A DNA stretch of 64,000 bases from Fibrobacterota bacterium. GTDB taxonomy: Bacteria; Fibrobacterota; Fibrobacteria; UBA5070. Shown piece after piece: positions 17,761-26,504 of this stretch. The notes beneath the pieces were generated by a model, which was not told the origin of the DNA, made no database searches, and worked only from the letters and a program-made list of their open reading frames with translations. The position numbers and the translations under genes were made by a program. The DNA is taken from assembly GCA_016715065.1 (NCBI GenBank), contig JADKBN010000004.1, positions 62,001-126,000 on the forward strand, read 5' to 3'. Position 1 is the stretch's first letter. Each line of letters opens with the position of its first letter.

Positions 17761-19599
17761 ATGCCGATCTCCAGCCGTCTCAGCTATCCAAGGACCCATA
17801 CCTTCCACATTCCGGTGATGGGCACCGGCCACAGCATCGACACGCCCCTGCGCGTGGCCCGTTGGGGCATCTCGTCGGTCATCTCCTTGGTCGACGACAA
17901 GATGATCGAGCAGGTCCACCGGCTGCACCTGCGCAAGCTGGGCCGCGAGTTCAAGGCGGTGGATCCCAAAGAGCCACGCGCCCGCGCCGAGCGCATCCGC
18001 CTCTACATGGATTTCCTGTACGAACAGGTCCAGGCGCAGATGGTGGAACTGCGCAAGCAGAGCTTCCAAGCCGGAACGGACAAGGACAAATATTTCCGGA
18101 TGCTTCCGGATTCCTCGCCGTTGAAGGTGCGCTGGAAGGCATTGGCCTCGCTTGCTCCCGAGGCTCGCCTTCGCGAAGAAGAGTCTTTGACCGCGGCCAT
18201 GGAGCCGGGCTCCATCGACGCGAACATCATGACCAAGCTGGACCGCCGCCCGATCGGACCGGACGGGGTCGTGGTGGAAGCGCGTCTTTCCGACGCCAAG
18301 CTCGCCCTGGAGGGTTTCGCGCGATCCGTCAATCCCGGCAACATGATCCTGTCCGCCGGAATCAATCCCACGCTCTACGGATGCATGGAAGAATTCGAGA
18401 CCTTCTACCGCCGAGCAGGCGTGGAGCCTGAGAAAGGCCTGATCATCAAGGTTTCCGATTTCCGCTCTGCCCTCACGCAGGGACGGTTTCTGGCCAAGAA
18501 GGGCCTGGAAGTGCGCGAATTCCGGATCGAATCCGGGCTCAACTGCGGCGGCCACGCCTTCGCTTCGGAAGGCGAACTGCTCGGGCCGATCGTGGACGAA
18601 TTCCGCAAGGAGCGTCACCGCCTCCAAGCGGAGTTCGCCGGATTGATGGCCGGGTACTACCGCAAGAAAGGCTGGGATTGGCCCACCGAAGCGGAAACCC
18701 ACATCGCCGCCATCACAGTCCAAGGCGGCTTGGGTGTGGAAGCCGAACACCGCCGGATGCTGGAAGATTTCGAGCTGGACGCCACCGGCTGGGGATCGCC
18801 TTTCCTGCTTGTACCGGAAGCGACCCCGATCGACAAGTTCACACGCGAGCTCCTGGCCGCCTCCCGCCCCGGCGACATCTACCTCTCCGACAGCTCGCCA
18901 TTGGGGGTGCCGTTCAACAATCTGCGCGGCTCCAGCGCCGAGGTGGACCTCTGGCGGAAGTTCGACGAGGGGCGCCCCGGATCGGGTTGCCCCAAGGGAT
19001 TCCTTTCGTTCAACACCGAGTTCACCGAGCAACCCATCTGCACGGCCACCCGGCAGTACCAGACCGCCAAGATCGCCCAAACGGGCGGGATCGCCACCGA
19101 CGCGGCCCGCCAGATCGCCGTCAAGGAATGCATCTGCCACCAGTTGGGCAACGGTGCCCTGCAAGTGATCCGCGACGAGATCGACGGCACGGACGCCTCC
19201 ACCGAAGGCGCCGCCCGGGCTCCTGTCAGTATTTGTCCAGGACCGAACATCGTTTGGTTTTCCAGGGACTACTCCCTGCAGGAGATGGTGGACCACATCT
19301 ACGGACGGATTCCGTCTCTGGTTCCTCCCGAGCGTCCCCACGCCTTCGCCGCGGAGCTTTCGCTGTACATGGAGCACCTGGTGAAGCTCCAGGCCCAGAC
19401 CCACCCGGAAAACCCGCGCGACGTGGAAAAGCTCGCCGCCTTCCGCGCCAATCTCGCGGCCAGCCTTTCGTGGTACCGCACCTGGCTTTCGTCGCGCTCG
19501 AACCTTCCCGGAGAGAACCTCCAGTCTCTGCGCGAAGAAGTGGAACGCGTGGAGATCGCGCTCTTGGAAGTGGTGGAAACACCCGCGCTCTGCGACTGA
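17761..19599 (+). CDS. Conserved protein of unknown function, possibly TIM-barrel flavoenzyme-like
   Basis: The ATG at 17761 gives 612 residues; an in-frame ATG at 17752 is an alternative, and the open frame further upstream overlaps dprA and is not needed. I do not recognise a characterised family. Segments include HTFHIPVMGTGHSIDTPL, WGISSVISLVDDKMIEQ, VQGGLGVEAEHRRML, ATGWGSPFLLVPEAT, SDSSPLGVPFNNLR and CPKGFLSFNTEFTEQPIC. The order 'substrate-type start, GG(L)G, WG-PFLL-E' recalls nitronate monooxygenase/glutamate-synthase-type barrels, but this is only resemblance. There is no signal peptide or membrane helix, so it is cytoplasmic. Cys residues near the C-terminal third (CPKGF, EQPIC, KECICH) could bind metal. 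TATCAT lies 7 nt before the ATG in place of a Shine-Dalgarno. The nuclease-domain gene follows after 10 nt. Confidence 0.7.
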   Translation: MPISSRLSYPRTHTFHIPVMGTGHSIDTPLRVARWGISSVISLVDDKMIEQVHRLHLRKLGREFKAVDPKEPRARAERIRLYMDFLYEQVQAQMVELRKQSFQAGTDKDKYFRMLPDSSPLKVRWKALASLAPEARLREEESLTAAMEPGSIDANIMTKLDRRPIGPDGVVVEARLSDAKLALEGFARSVNPGNMILSAGINPTLYGCMEEFETFYRRAGVEPEKGLIIKVSDFRSALTQGRFLAKKGLEVREFRIESGLNCGGHAFASEGELLGPIVDEFRKERHRLQAEFAGLMAGYYRKKGWDWPTEAETHIAAITVQGGLGVEAEHRRMLEDFELDATGWGSPFLLVPEATPIDKFTRELLAASRPGDIYLSDSSPLGVPFNNLRGSSAEVDLWRKFDEGRPGSGCPKGFLSFNTEFTEQPICTATRQYQTAKIAQTGGIATDAARQIAVKECICHQLGNGALQVIRDEIDGTDASTEGAARAPVSICPGPNIVWFSRDYSLQEMVDHIYGRIPSLVPPERPHAFAAELSLYMEHLVKLQAQTHPENPRDVEKLAAFRANLAASLSWYRTWLSSRSNLPGENLQSLREEVERVEIALLEVVETPALCD

Positions 19600-19609
19600 C
19601 CACGCGAAG

Positions 19610-20017
19610 GTGGGATCGCGCAAGTCGCTGGTCGGAACCCCGCGCACGGAACCCGAAGAGGTGGTGCGCCGGGCGTTGATCGCGCATCTGGTGGAAGGTC
19701 TGGGGGTGCCGCGTGCCTGCATCCGGCTGGAGTTCGCCCTTTCCACTCTGGATGCCAAGGTGCGCGACCGGGTGGATGTGCTGGTGCATGCCGCCGAAGG
19801 ATCCGACCTCCGGCCCGTGCTTTTGGCCGAATGCAAAGCCCCGCACGTGCCGCTGGACGATCTCGTCCTGGCCCAGGCCAGGCGCTATTTGCGTCTGGTG
19901 CCCGCACGCTGGGTGGTGTTGGCCAACGGTCCTTCCATGCTCGTCTACCGTGTGGAAAACGGGCAGTGGGCTCCTTCCCGCTTGCCTTCGACCTGGATGG
20001 AGCTGAAGGGAAACTGA
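19610..20017 (+). CDS. Stand-alone HsdR N-terminal-like (PD-(D/E)XK) protein
   Basis: The 135-residue product (GTG start 10 nt after the preceding stop) matches the type I restriction enzyme R-subunit N-terminal domain. The core shows RVDVLVHAAEG then PVLLAECKAP, the D...ExK arrangement of PD-(D/E)XK nucleases, and a following QARRYLRLVPARWVVLANG strand-helix unit. Full HsdR has about 1000 residues with helicase domains; here there is only the nuclease-like domain, and no hsdM or hsdS is nearby. Such solo proteins are common in Bacteroidota/Fibrobacterota-type genomes and their role is not established. It probably shares a transcript with the gene upstream. Confidence 0.75.
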   Translation: MGSRKSLVGTPRTEPEEVVRRALIAHLVEGLGVPRACIRLEFALSTLDAKVRDRVDVLVHAAEGSDLRPVLLAECKAPHVPLDDLVLAQARRYLRLVPARWVVLANGPSMLVYRVENGQWAPSRLPSTWMELKGN

Positions 20018-20207
20018 TCGAAACGAGACGGGAGGTCTTCGCCCGAATTGGCATTCGCTCGCGTTCGGGAGCTTGGAAAAGGCGTCGCGCTCACTAGTGG
20101 AGTACCGGATGTGGTGATATCCTAATGACGACTTTTCCCTGCGGGGAGTTTCCCGGGTTGGGGGGCTCCCGGTGGGAACGGCGACTTTCCGAAAAAGGAA
20201 TCTCTCC

Positions 20208-22976
20208 ATGATGGTTCGATCCTTGTTAGGTGTTCTGTTGGCGACCGCGACGTGCTGGTCGGATGTCGAGGTGCGCGGCTTCGAGGCCGGCACCGATTCC
20301 CTCCGGGACATGGCAAGCTGGGCGTGCGACTCGTCGCAGGCCACGATGACCCTTGACAGTCTTTCTCCACTGGCCGGTAAGTCCAGCGCGCGGCTGGACT
20401 ACGTGCTCACCCCCAAGACCACCGCCTGGCCCTGGGTGGGTGCCTACAGCGGTCTGCGGGAATTGCGCGACCTGCAGGGAGCCACCGGCATCCACATCCG
20501 CTTGGAATCCAGCACGGGCGGCCGGAAGATCGCGATCCATCTGGCGTCGGACTGGTACTCCACCGGCCACGCCATCGCCAACGTCCGCTGGCAGTGGGTG
20601 TTTCCGCTACGGGCGGGAGTCATCGACACCGTTCTCAAGCTCTCGGATCTGAGCGTTCCCTCCTACATGGAAACCTCCGAGCCGGCCTTGTATCCCACCA
20701 TCCCCCCCAAGGAGGAAGTTCTCCAAGGCGTTCATGGCGTGGGATTCGACATCAACCTCCCTGATGAGATGCTTTCCGGAACCGCCTCCGGATGGATCCG
20801 TTGGGACGATCTTTCCATCGTGGGCCAGACAAGCCTGGTCCCCGGCATCCAGCCCAAATACTTGACCTTGCGCCAAGAGCCTGAAGATTCCGTGATCGGT
20901 CATCCCGACAGCGTGCCCAGCCAATGGCACTGGGCAAATGGGGCATCGACCGTGTCGGTGAAGCGAAATTCCTACCGGACATGTTGGGGTAACCGGGATG
21001 TCCGCTTCGATTTCGCTTTCGCCAATGATCCGGGAAAGACCTATTCCGCCTACTCTGGACTGGGCCTGGGATTGAGGGGCGATTCCGCCTGGGATCTTCG
21101 CCCGATCACCCGCTGGGAGTTCGCCTACAACACCCCGGAGGCAACGAGGCCGGTTTGGGTGCATCCGAGTTCAAATCGCTATCCTCAGGAACTGGTGGAT
21201 TCCGGGGTCACCTACGGATGGGAACACTCGTTCTATTCCAGCGCGCGGGGTGCGGAAGCGGCGGTACTGTACACGTCCGCCCTCAAGCCTCCCTCCTGGG
21301 CGAAGAACCGCACCCGATTGCTCGCCATGCTTCCTCCGGTGGATTCCATCCTCCAGGGCGTGACGGGCATCGAGATCTCCCCCACGGCGGCGTTCAACAC
21401 CTCCGGCGAGGTGGTGGCTTCCAGCGCGACCAGCTACTTCCAGGTGAACCATTTCGTGGGCCTGGGGACGGATGCCTGGAAGCCCGCCGGAGCCATGGGT
21501 GATCCCGGCGTCAAGCCGACAGATCCTGTCTCCTATCGGCTGCGCGGCTTCGAGCGGGGAGCCGATTCCCTCCTTGGGGACGATCCCTATTCGTCGGACT
21601 CTTCCAAGGCTGTGCTTTCCCTCGACAGCCTCAACCCCATCTCCGGGAAATCCAGCGGACGGCTGGACTACGTGCTGGATCCCCGGGGGACCAACTATCC
21701 CTACGCCGGGTATTTCGCGTGGTTCGGCCAGCCGGAGGTGGACTTCCGCAAGCCCACCGGATTGCGGATCAAGGTCCACTCCAGCGCCTATGGCAAGCAG
21801 ATGGAGATCGCCCTTGCCTCCTCCTGGCTTCCGTTGCCGCACACGAATCTGGCCGTGGACTATCGCTGGGTGTTCCCGTTGCGCCAGGGTCTGACCGACA
21901 CCACCCTGCTCATCGCCGATGCCAAGACCAAGGAATGGGAAAGGACGCAATACCCCTACCTGGTCAGGACGTTGCCGAGCAAGGAGAGCATCTTCCAGGG
22001 TGTCTACGGAATGTCGTTTCATATCAATACGGCGACTCCGGTGGCCACCGCCCAGTCGGGATACATACTCGTGGACGATGTCGCGCTGGTTGGAGTGGAC
22101 ACCCTCCCGAAGGGGGAAAAGGCCAAGATCCTGGTGGTGCGCGATGCCGATTACAACCAGGTCTCGCACCCCGACAGCGCCTACCAGACATGGAGCTACG
22201 GCAACGCCGCGACCCGGGTGAAGGTAAGGCGGAACCTGGACAACGTCACCTGGGGGTCGGCGGATTTCCTGATGGGATTCCGATTCCAAAACCAGACCTC
22301 CGCGGCTTATTCCGCCTATGCGGGACTGGGTCTTGGGTTCCGTGGGGATTCGGCGTGGGATCTGCGAGCCGCGCAGCGTTGGGAGTTCGCCGAGAACACG
22401 CCCGATGCCGCTCGCGAGGTTTGGGTCCATCCCATTTCCGACCGTTACCCCAAGGAACTGGTGGATTCGGGAGTGGTCTATGGTTGGAACGAAACGTTCC
22501 ACTCCAGCTTCCGCCAATGGGAAGGCCACGTGATGTACAAGGACAGCCTCCGTCCACCGGAGTGGGCCAAGAACCGTACCCGCCTTCTGGCAATGCTGCC
22601 TCCGCTGGATACCATCCTTCAAGCCGTGAAGGGGATCGAGTTCAATCCACGGCCGCTGTGGGATGCGGACGGCTTGCTGCCTGCGGGCGGCGACACGAGC
22701 TCCATCCAGGTCAACCACGTTCTTGTGGTGGGACTCGACACCTGGAAGCCGGCTCCTGGAAAGATCGTTTCCGGTTTGGATCGATCCGGATCCAGGATCG
22801 TGGGCTGGCGGATGGCCGGCAGGACCTTGGTCAACGGAGGAAGCATGGTCCTGGAAGTCTTCGGGCCTGATGGACGGCTGCAGGGCCGCATTCCGCCAGG
22901 CACCTCCCGTGCCTTGGCTCCGGGGCTCGCGCTGATCCACGGGGCAGGGAAGACGACCACGCTGGTCGTTCCGTAG
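20208..22976 (+). CDS. Secreted protein of two tandem 423-residue carbohydrate-binding-like repeats
   Basis: ATG 20208 has AAAGGAA (20194-20200) upstream at 7 nt and yields a signal peptide (MMVRSLLGVLLATATCWS). The 922-residue protein has two long repeats, the same point recurring at 20274 and 21543 (offset 1269 nt). Each repeat has a jelly-roll-like half (RGFEAGTDSL / RGFERGADSL; GKSSARLDYVL / GKSSGRLDYVL; WVFPLR) like CIA30/CBM11-type binding modules, then a second half with GLGLGLRGDSAWDLR / GLGLGFRGDSAWDLR and PPSWAKNRTRLLAMLPP / PPEWAKNRTRLLAMLPP. The last ~60 residues (MVLEVFGPDGRLQGRIPPG ... TTLVVP) form a short beta-sandwich tail reminiscent of sorting domains. There is no catalytic signature; a glycan-binding surface protein is the best guess. 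Confidence 0.75.
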   Translation: MMVRSLLGVLLATATCWSDVEVRGFEAGTDSLRDMASWACDSSQATMTLDSLSPLAGKSSARLDYVLTPKTTAWPWVGAYSGLRELRDLQGATGIHIRLESSTGGRKIAIHLASDWYSTGHAIANVRWQWVFPLRAGVIDTVLKLSDLSVPSYMETSEPALYPTIPPKEEVLQGVHGVGFDINLPDEMLSGTASGWIRWDDLSIVGQTSLVPGIQPKYLTLRQEPEDSVIGHPDSVPSQWHWANGASTVSVKRNSYRTCWGNRDVRFDFAFANDPGKTYSAYSGLGLGLRGDSAWDLRPITRWEFAYNTPEATRPVWVHPSSNRYPQELVDSGVTYGWEHSFYSSARGAEAAVLYTSALKPPSWAKNRTRLLAMLPPVDSILQGVTGIEISPTAAFNTSGEVVASSATSYFQVNHFVGLGTDAWKPAGAMGDPGVKPTDPVSYRLRGFERGADSLLGDDPYSSDSSKAVLSLDSLNPISGKSSGRLDYVLDPRGTNYPYAGYFAWFGQPEVDFRKPTGLRIKVHSSAYGKQMEIALASSWLPLPHTNLAVDYRWVFPLRQGLTDTTLLIADAKTKEWERTQYPYLVRTLPSKESIFQGVYGMSFHINTATPVATAQSGYILVDDVALVGVDTLPKGEKAKILVVRDADYNQVSHPDSAYQTWSYGNAATRVKVRRNLDNVTWGSADFLMGFRFQNQTSAAYSAYAGLGLGFRGDSAWDLRAAQRWEFAENTPDAAREVWVHPISDRYPKELVDSGVVYGWNETFHSSFRQWEGHVMYKDSLRPPEWAKNRTRLLAMLPPLDTILQAVKGIEFNPRPLWDADGLLPAGGDTSSIQVNHVLVVGLDTWKPAPGKIVSGLDRSGSRIVGWRMAGRTLVNGGSMVLEVFGPDGRLQGRIPPGTSRALAPGLALIHGAGKTTTLVVP

Positions 22977-22987
22977 TTTCGGACTTG

Positions 22988-23017
22988 CCGGAGGGTCACG
23001 ATCGCGTGGCCTTCCGG
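22988..23017 (+). terminator. Strong hairpin after the tandem-repeat gene
   Basis: CCGGAGGGTCACG (22988-23000) pairs over 13 positions with CGTGGCCTTCCGG (23005-23017) around an ATCG loop. The two non-Watson-Crick positions are G-U in the plus-strand RNA but C-A in the minus-strand RNA, so the hairpin belongs to the plus transcript. There is no U tract, so termination may need a factor. Confidence 0.45.
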
Positions 23018-23063
23018 AGCCGGACGGTTGCTGTCCAGGCGGAACGGATTTTGTCGTGTGGGC

Positions 23064-24521
23064 CTAGCGCACCTTGGCCAGGGCGTGGCGGTAGGCGTCT
23101 TCGTAGTGGCGGGCGGAGGCTTCCCAGGAAAAGTCGCGCGCCATCACGCGTCGTCGCATGGTCTGGAAATGATCCGGACGGTCGAAGTAGGTGCTCACGG
23201 CCCAGCCCAGGGTGTAGTAGAGGGAATCCACCCGGTAGTCTTCGAACACGAAGCCATCGCCGCCGCCGTCGTGCTCGATGTAGTTCCAGACGGTGTCGGC
23301 AAGCCCTCCGGTGCGCCGGACAACCGGCAGGGTACCGTAGCGCATCGCGTACATCTGGGAGAGTCCGCAGGGCTCGAACAGACTGGGCATCAGATAGAGG
23401 TCCGATCCCGCATACACCAGGTGCGCGAGGTCTTCGCGATACCCGATCCAATTTCCCACCCGTCCAGGGTGGCGCTTTTGCAGATCTCCCACCCACCATT
23501 CGTAGTGGGGATTTCCCGATCCCACCAACACGAACTGCACGTGCATGCCGCCGATGGCACGCTCCATGGCCGGTTCGATCAGCTCGAACCCTTTGCCGGG
23601 GGCCAGGCGCGAAACCACCGAAATGATGCAGGCATCCGGCTCTTCCCGCAATCCCATCTGGCGTTGCAGTTCCAGACGGCAGGCAGCGCGGCCGGAAAGG
23701 TCGTCTGGTGAAAATTGCGCAGGCAAAAAAACATCCGACCGTGGATCGTAGAGTTCCGGATCGATGCCATTGAGGATTCCAAACAGGTCCCACGAACGCT
23801 TGCGCAATTGCTCGTGCAGCCCTTTGCCCCCCACGACGCCCTGGATCTCATGGGCGTAGGTGGGGCTGACCGTGGTGATGGCGTCGGCGAAATGGACACC
23901 GGCCTTGAGAAGATTGACCCCGCCGTGGTCCTCGAACTTGTCGGCGGTGAAGTGTTCCGGGCCCATGCCCATCCACTTCATCACGCCTTTGTCGCCCTGG
24001 CCTTGGTAGGCGAGGTTGTGGATGGTGAGCACGGTCGCCGTCTGCGAAAGCGGTGAGAATACGGCGTCCCAGGTCTTGCGAAAGGCGATGGCGGGTGCGC
24101 CTTGCCAGTCGTGGGCGTGCAAGATGTCCGGGATCCAGCCGGTGTCCTTGCAAGCCTGCAAGGCGGCCTTGCCCAGATACGCGAAGCGCCCGTTGTTGTC
24201 TGGGTAGGGCTGGCCGTCCTGGTCGTAGATTCCCGGCCTTCCGAACATGTCTCCGTGTTCGACAAACCAGGTTCGCACGCCGTCCCCGTGGTCGGACTCG
24301 TGCAATCCGCACCAGACCTCGCTCGTGCCCATGTGCACGCAGAGGTTCTGGACGTACCGGATGCCGTGGCGCGCGCGGTCGATTCGGCTGTAAAGGGGAA
24401 TGCAGATGCGCACCTCGTGCCCCAGGCGTGCCAATGCCTTGGGCAGGGATCCCACCACGCCGGCGAGACCTCCGGTGGTGACATAAGGGTGCGATTCCGA
24501 GGCGACGAAAAGGATTTTCAT
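23064..24521 (-). CDS. glgA: Glycogen synthase, GT5 type, with altered nucleotide-sugar motif
   Basis: ATG 24521 gives 485 residues, the usual GlgA length; the open frame upstream is not needed. The GT5 double Rossmann fold is seen in MKILFVASESHPYV, HAHDWQGAPAI, TIHNLAYQG, FGILNGIDPELYDPRSD and FEPCGLSQMYAMRYGTLP followed by RRTGGLADTV. It transfers glucose from a nucleotide sugar to the glycogen chain end. The classical KTGGL motif near residue 15 reads VTTGGLAGVVG, so the Lys that contacts ADP-glucose is Thr, and SRLxxQKG reads SRLAPGKG. These changes suggest a different donor or altered kinetics. A second, GT4-type glycogen synthase lies at 61668. It is divergent from the pilin operon. 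Confidence 0.88.
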   Translation of the reverse strand: MKILFVASESHPYVTTGGLAGVVGSLPKALARLGHEVRICIPLYSRIDRARHGIRYVQNLCVHMGTSEVWCGLHESDHGDGVRTWFVEHGDMFGRPGIYDQDGQPYPDNNGRFAYLGKAALQACKDTGWIPDILHAHDWQGAPAIAFRKTWDAVFSPLSQTATVLTIHNLAYQGQGDKGVMKWMGMGPEHFTADKFEDHGGVNLLKAGVHFADAITTVSPTYAHEIQGVVGGKGLHEQLRKRSWDLFGILNGIDPELYDPRSDVFLPAQFSPDDLSGRAACRLELQRQMGLREEPDACIISVVSRLAPGKGFELIEPAMERAIGGMHVQFVLVGSGNPHYEWWVGDLQKRHPGRVGNWIGYREDLAHLVYAGSDLYLMPSLFEPCGLSQMYAMRYGTLPVVRRTGGLADTVWNYIEHDGGGDGFVFEDYRVDSLYYTLGWAVSTYFDRPDHFQTMRRRVMARDFSWEASARHYEDAYRHALAKVR

Positions 24522-24583
24522 GAATGAGGAACGAAACCTAATTCTCTCCGGCGGTGTTTGCCCGCACCGTGGTCTCGAAGGAG

Positions 24584-24612
24584 TTGCTGTCGAGATTGGA
24601 AAATGGGACAAT
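24584..24612 (+). promoter_or_regulatory. Candidate promoter for the minor-pilin operon
   Basis: TTGCTG (24584-24589), 17-nt spacer, GACAAT (24607-24612), then 6 nt to the ATG at 24619. The gene has only a weak Shine-Dalgarno, so the transcript may start at or next to the ATG. Matches are four of six for each box. Confidence 0.35.
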
Positions 24613-24618
24613 CCCTTC

Positions 24619-25176
24619 ATGGGATCCACCTCCATCCGATCACCCGGAAAAAATTCCAAGGGCTTCACGCTGCTCGAGCTGTTGGTCGTGGTGGCGATGA
24701 TCGGGATCGCTTCTGGATTCGCGGTGTCCGGTTGGGGAAAGATCCAAAACCGGTCCAAAGCGCGCGCGTCGATCGAGCGCATCGTGCTTGCCCTGCATCA
24801 ATCCCGCTCCGAGTCGGTCAGCCGCAATCGCCGCATCGGCGTCTATGCCGCGGAAGACACCTCCGTCACCTTTTTCGCTTCCGGGCAAACCCGGGTGGGA
24901 TACCGATTCCTGCGCTTTGCGGATTCCGACTCCGGGGTGGTGGGCTTGTACGATCCGACGGACTCTCTGCTGCAACCCTGGGCGCCACTGGAGGGCAAGG
25001 TTTTCACCTACTCGATTTCTTCCAGTGGATCTTCCGCCGGTGGAGTGAGCCTGCTGTTTCACGCCGACGGATCCTGCGAACATGATCTGTCCGCGAAGCT
25101 GGGCATCGCGGACTTCCAGGACACGTTCCATCTATCGCTGTTGCCGGCCACAGGGCTGGCCATCCTGGAGGATTGA
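24619..25176 (+). CDS. Minor pseudopilin, GspH/FimT type
   Basis: From ATG 24619 the product has 185 residues. A short leader ends at the prepilin peptidase site KNSKG/FTLLELLVVV, with Glu5 of the mature protein, followed by the hydrophobic helix VVVAMIGIASGFAV. The pattern RASIERIVLALHQSRSESVSRNRRI is typical of GspH/FimT pseudopilins. These minor subunits prime pilus or pseudopilus assembly in the inner membrane. It is first of four prepilin-type genes read in the same direction (24619-28330). Whether the system is a type IV pilus or a type II secretion pseudopilus cannot be decided from this cluster alone. Confidence 0.85.
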   Translation: MGSTSIRSPGKNSKGFTLLELLVVVAMIGIASGFAVSGWGKIQNRSKARASIERIVLALHQSRSESVSRNRRIGVYAAEDTSVTFFASGQTRVGYRFLRFADSDSGVVGLYDPTDSLLQPWAPLEGKVFTYSISSSGSSAGGVSLLFHADGSCEHDLSAKLGIADFQDTFHLSLLPATGLAILED

Positions 25177-25179
25177 ACC

Positions 25180-25566
25180 ATGCGTCGCGCTTTCAGCATG
25201 ATCGAGGTGATGGTGGCCCTGGTGATCCTGGGGATCGTGATCTCCATCTTTTTCCAGACCAACAAATATTCCACCAAAAACCAAGGCAAGACGCGCAGCT
25301 GGACCTCCGAGTCGGCGGTTCTGGAAAAGACCGTGGAGACCCTGCGCACCGATTACAGCGTGACCGAATTGCAGGGATTGTCCAAGACCTGGGTGGATTC
25401 CTCCCAAGGTGGCGCCAGGTTCTACGTGGCGGTTGTGGGCTCCGTGGCTTCGCCTTCCATCGCCACTGGATTTCCTCCCACCATGCTGGCCCAAGTGGTG
25501 GTGACCGTGAAAAAGCCCGGCGATACCGATAGCCTGACCGTCACCACTGTCCTGTGGGTGAACTGA
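25180..25566 (+). CDS. Minor pseudopilin, PilV/GspI type
   Basis: ATG 25180 is preceded by GGAGG (25167-25171) at 8 nt. The 128-residue product has a very short leader with the prepilin signature RRA/FSMIEVMVALVILGIVIS, including Glu5 of the mature form. The site has Ala rather than Gly before the cleavage point. The C-terminal part is a small beta-rich domain. Its stop overlaps the next start (TGATG), so the two are coupled. Position and size fit PilV/GspI, the second minor subunit of the priming complex. Confidence 0.8.
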   Translation: MRRAFSMIEVMVALVILGIVISIFFQTNKYSTKNQGKTRSWTSESAVLEKTVETLRTDYSVTELQGLSKTWVDSSQGGARFYVAVVGSVASPSIATGFPPTMLAQVVVTVKKPGDTDSLTVTTVLWVN

Positions 25567-26504
25567 TGCGCCGCGGGTTCAGCATGATCGAGATCCTGGT
25601 GGCCTTGGTGATCATGGTCGTGGTGAGTTCGTCCGTGCTGATGGTGTTCCAGTACCAAAGCCGCAACGCGGGAACCCAACGAGCCGTCTCGGAAATGAAC
25701 CTGATGGCCAAAGGGACTTCCGAAGAATTCACGCGCACCCTCCGGATGGCTGGCGGAATGCTTCCGCCAGGAAACGGCGGTTTGCGAGTGTGGGGGGCGG
25801 GCGCGGAACGTGTGACCGTGGTGCTCAATCGCAACGGCACGGTGGACACCACGCGCGAGGCATCCTTTTTCGTGTATGGCACTTTGGGAGTGGGGCCACA
25901 GACGTTCACGCATCCCCTGATCCTGCCGGTGCGCAGCGTGACGGGGTTCACCGACAAGGGCTATGTCCTGACCACGGTGCGGACCCCGCCCAAGACCTTT
26001 CCGGTCGGCACCAAACCTCCTCCTTCGCGGGATACGATGATCGCCCTGCCGATCTTGGGTTTGTTCAAGTCGGTGTCCGTCGCCGGGATACCCACGGGTG
26101 CGGTGATCGTCGCCGACGGCGCGCATTTCGCCTCGGTATGGAAATGGACGGAATCCGTTCGCACGGACATCAACACCTTCGTGTACGGGATCGATTCGGT
26201 GCGTTACCGCCTGATGGGTGACACCCTGATGCGGCGCGTCAACCGAAACGATTCCGCTCCGTACGCGTTGGGAGTGGATTCTCTGCGGCTGCAATACCAG
26301 CACCCCAACGGCAACTGGTACGACTCGCTCTGGGGTGCCGCTCCCGCCGCCCAGGTGGAAAAAGTGCGGATTTCCGTGAAGGTGCGCACACGGAGGAAGG
26401 ATTACACCTTGGCGAAGACCAATCCGGTCAGCAAGGGCTACCACTACCAGGTCATCGTCAACGAAGTCGCGTTGCGCAACGTCGAGACGCTCGTCAACCA
26501 ATGA
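25566..26504 (+). CDS. Minor pseudopilin, PilW/GspJ type
   Basis: ATG 25566 overlaps the preceding TGA by one base. The 312-residue product begins MRRG/FSMIEILVALVIMVVVSSSVL, a classical prepilin leader, cleavage site and membrane helix with Glu5. The larger globular domain fits PilW/GspJ. Near its end are strands such as VDSLRLQYQHPNGNW and a module VEKVRISVKVRTRRKDYTL typical of PilW-like proteins. It overlaps the next gene by ATGA, so all four pilin genes form one operon. Confidence 0.8.
   Translation: MRRGFSMIEILVALVIMVVVSSSVLMVFQYQSRNAGTQRAVSEMNLMAKGTSEEFTRTLRMAGGMLPPGNGGLRVWGAGAERVTVVLNRNGTVDTTREASFFVYGTLGVGPQTFTHPLILPVRSVTGFTDKGYVLTTVRTPPKTFPVGTKPPPSRDTMIALPILGLFKSVSVAGIPTGAVIVADGAHFASVWKWTESVRTDINTFVYGIDSVRYRLMGDTLMRRVNRNDSAPYALGVDSLRLQYQHPNGNWYDSLWGAAPAAQVEKVRISVKVRTRRKDYTLAKTNPVSKGYHYQVIVNEVALRNVETLVNQ

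Noticed and set aside
20018..20207. Possible riboswitch before the tandem-repeat gene
   Set aside because: G-rich stems can be drawn (20150-20180) but no known conserved core was seen.
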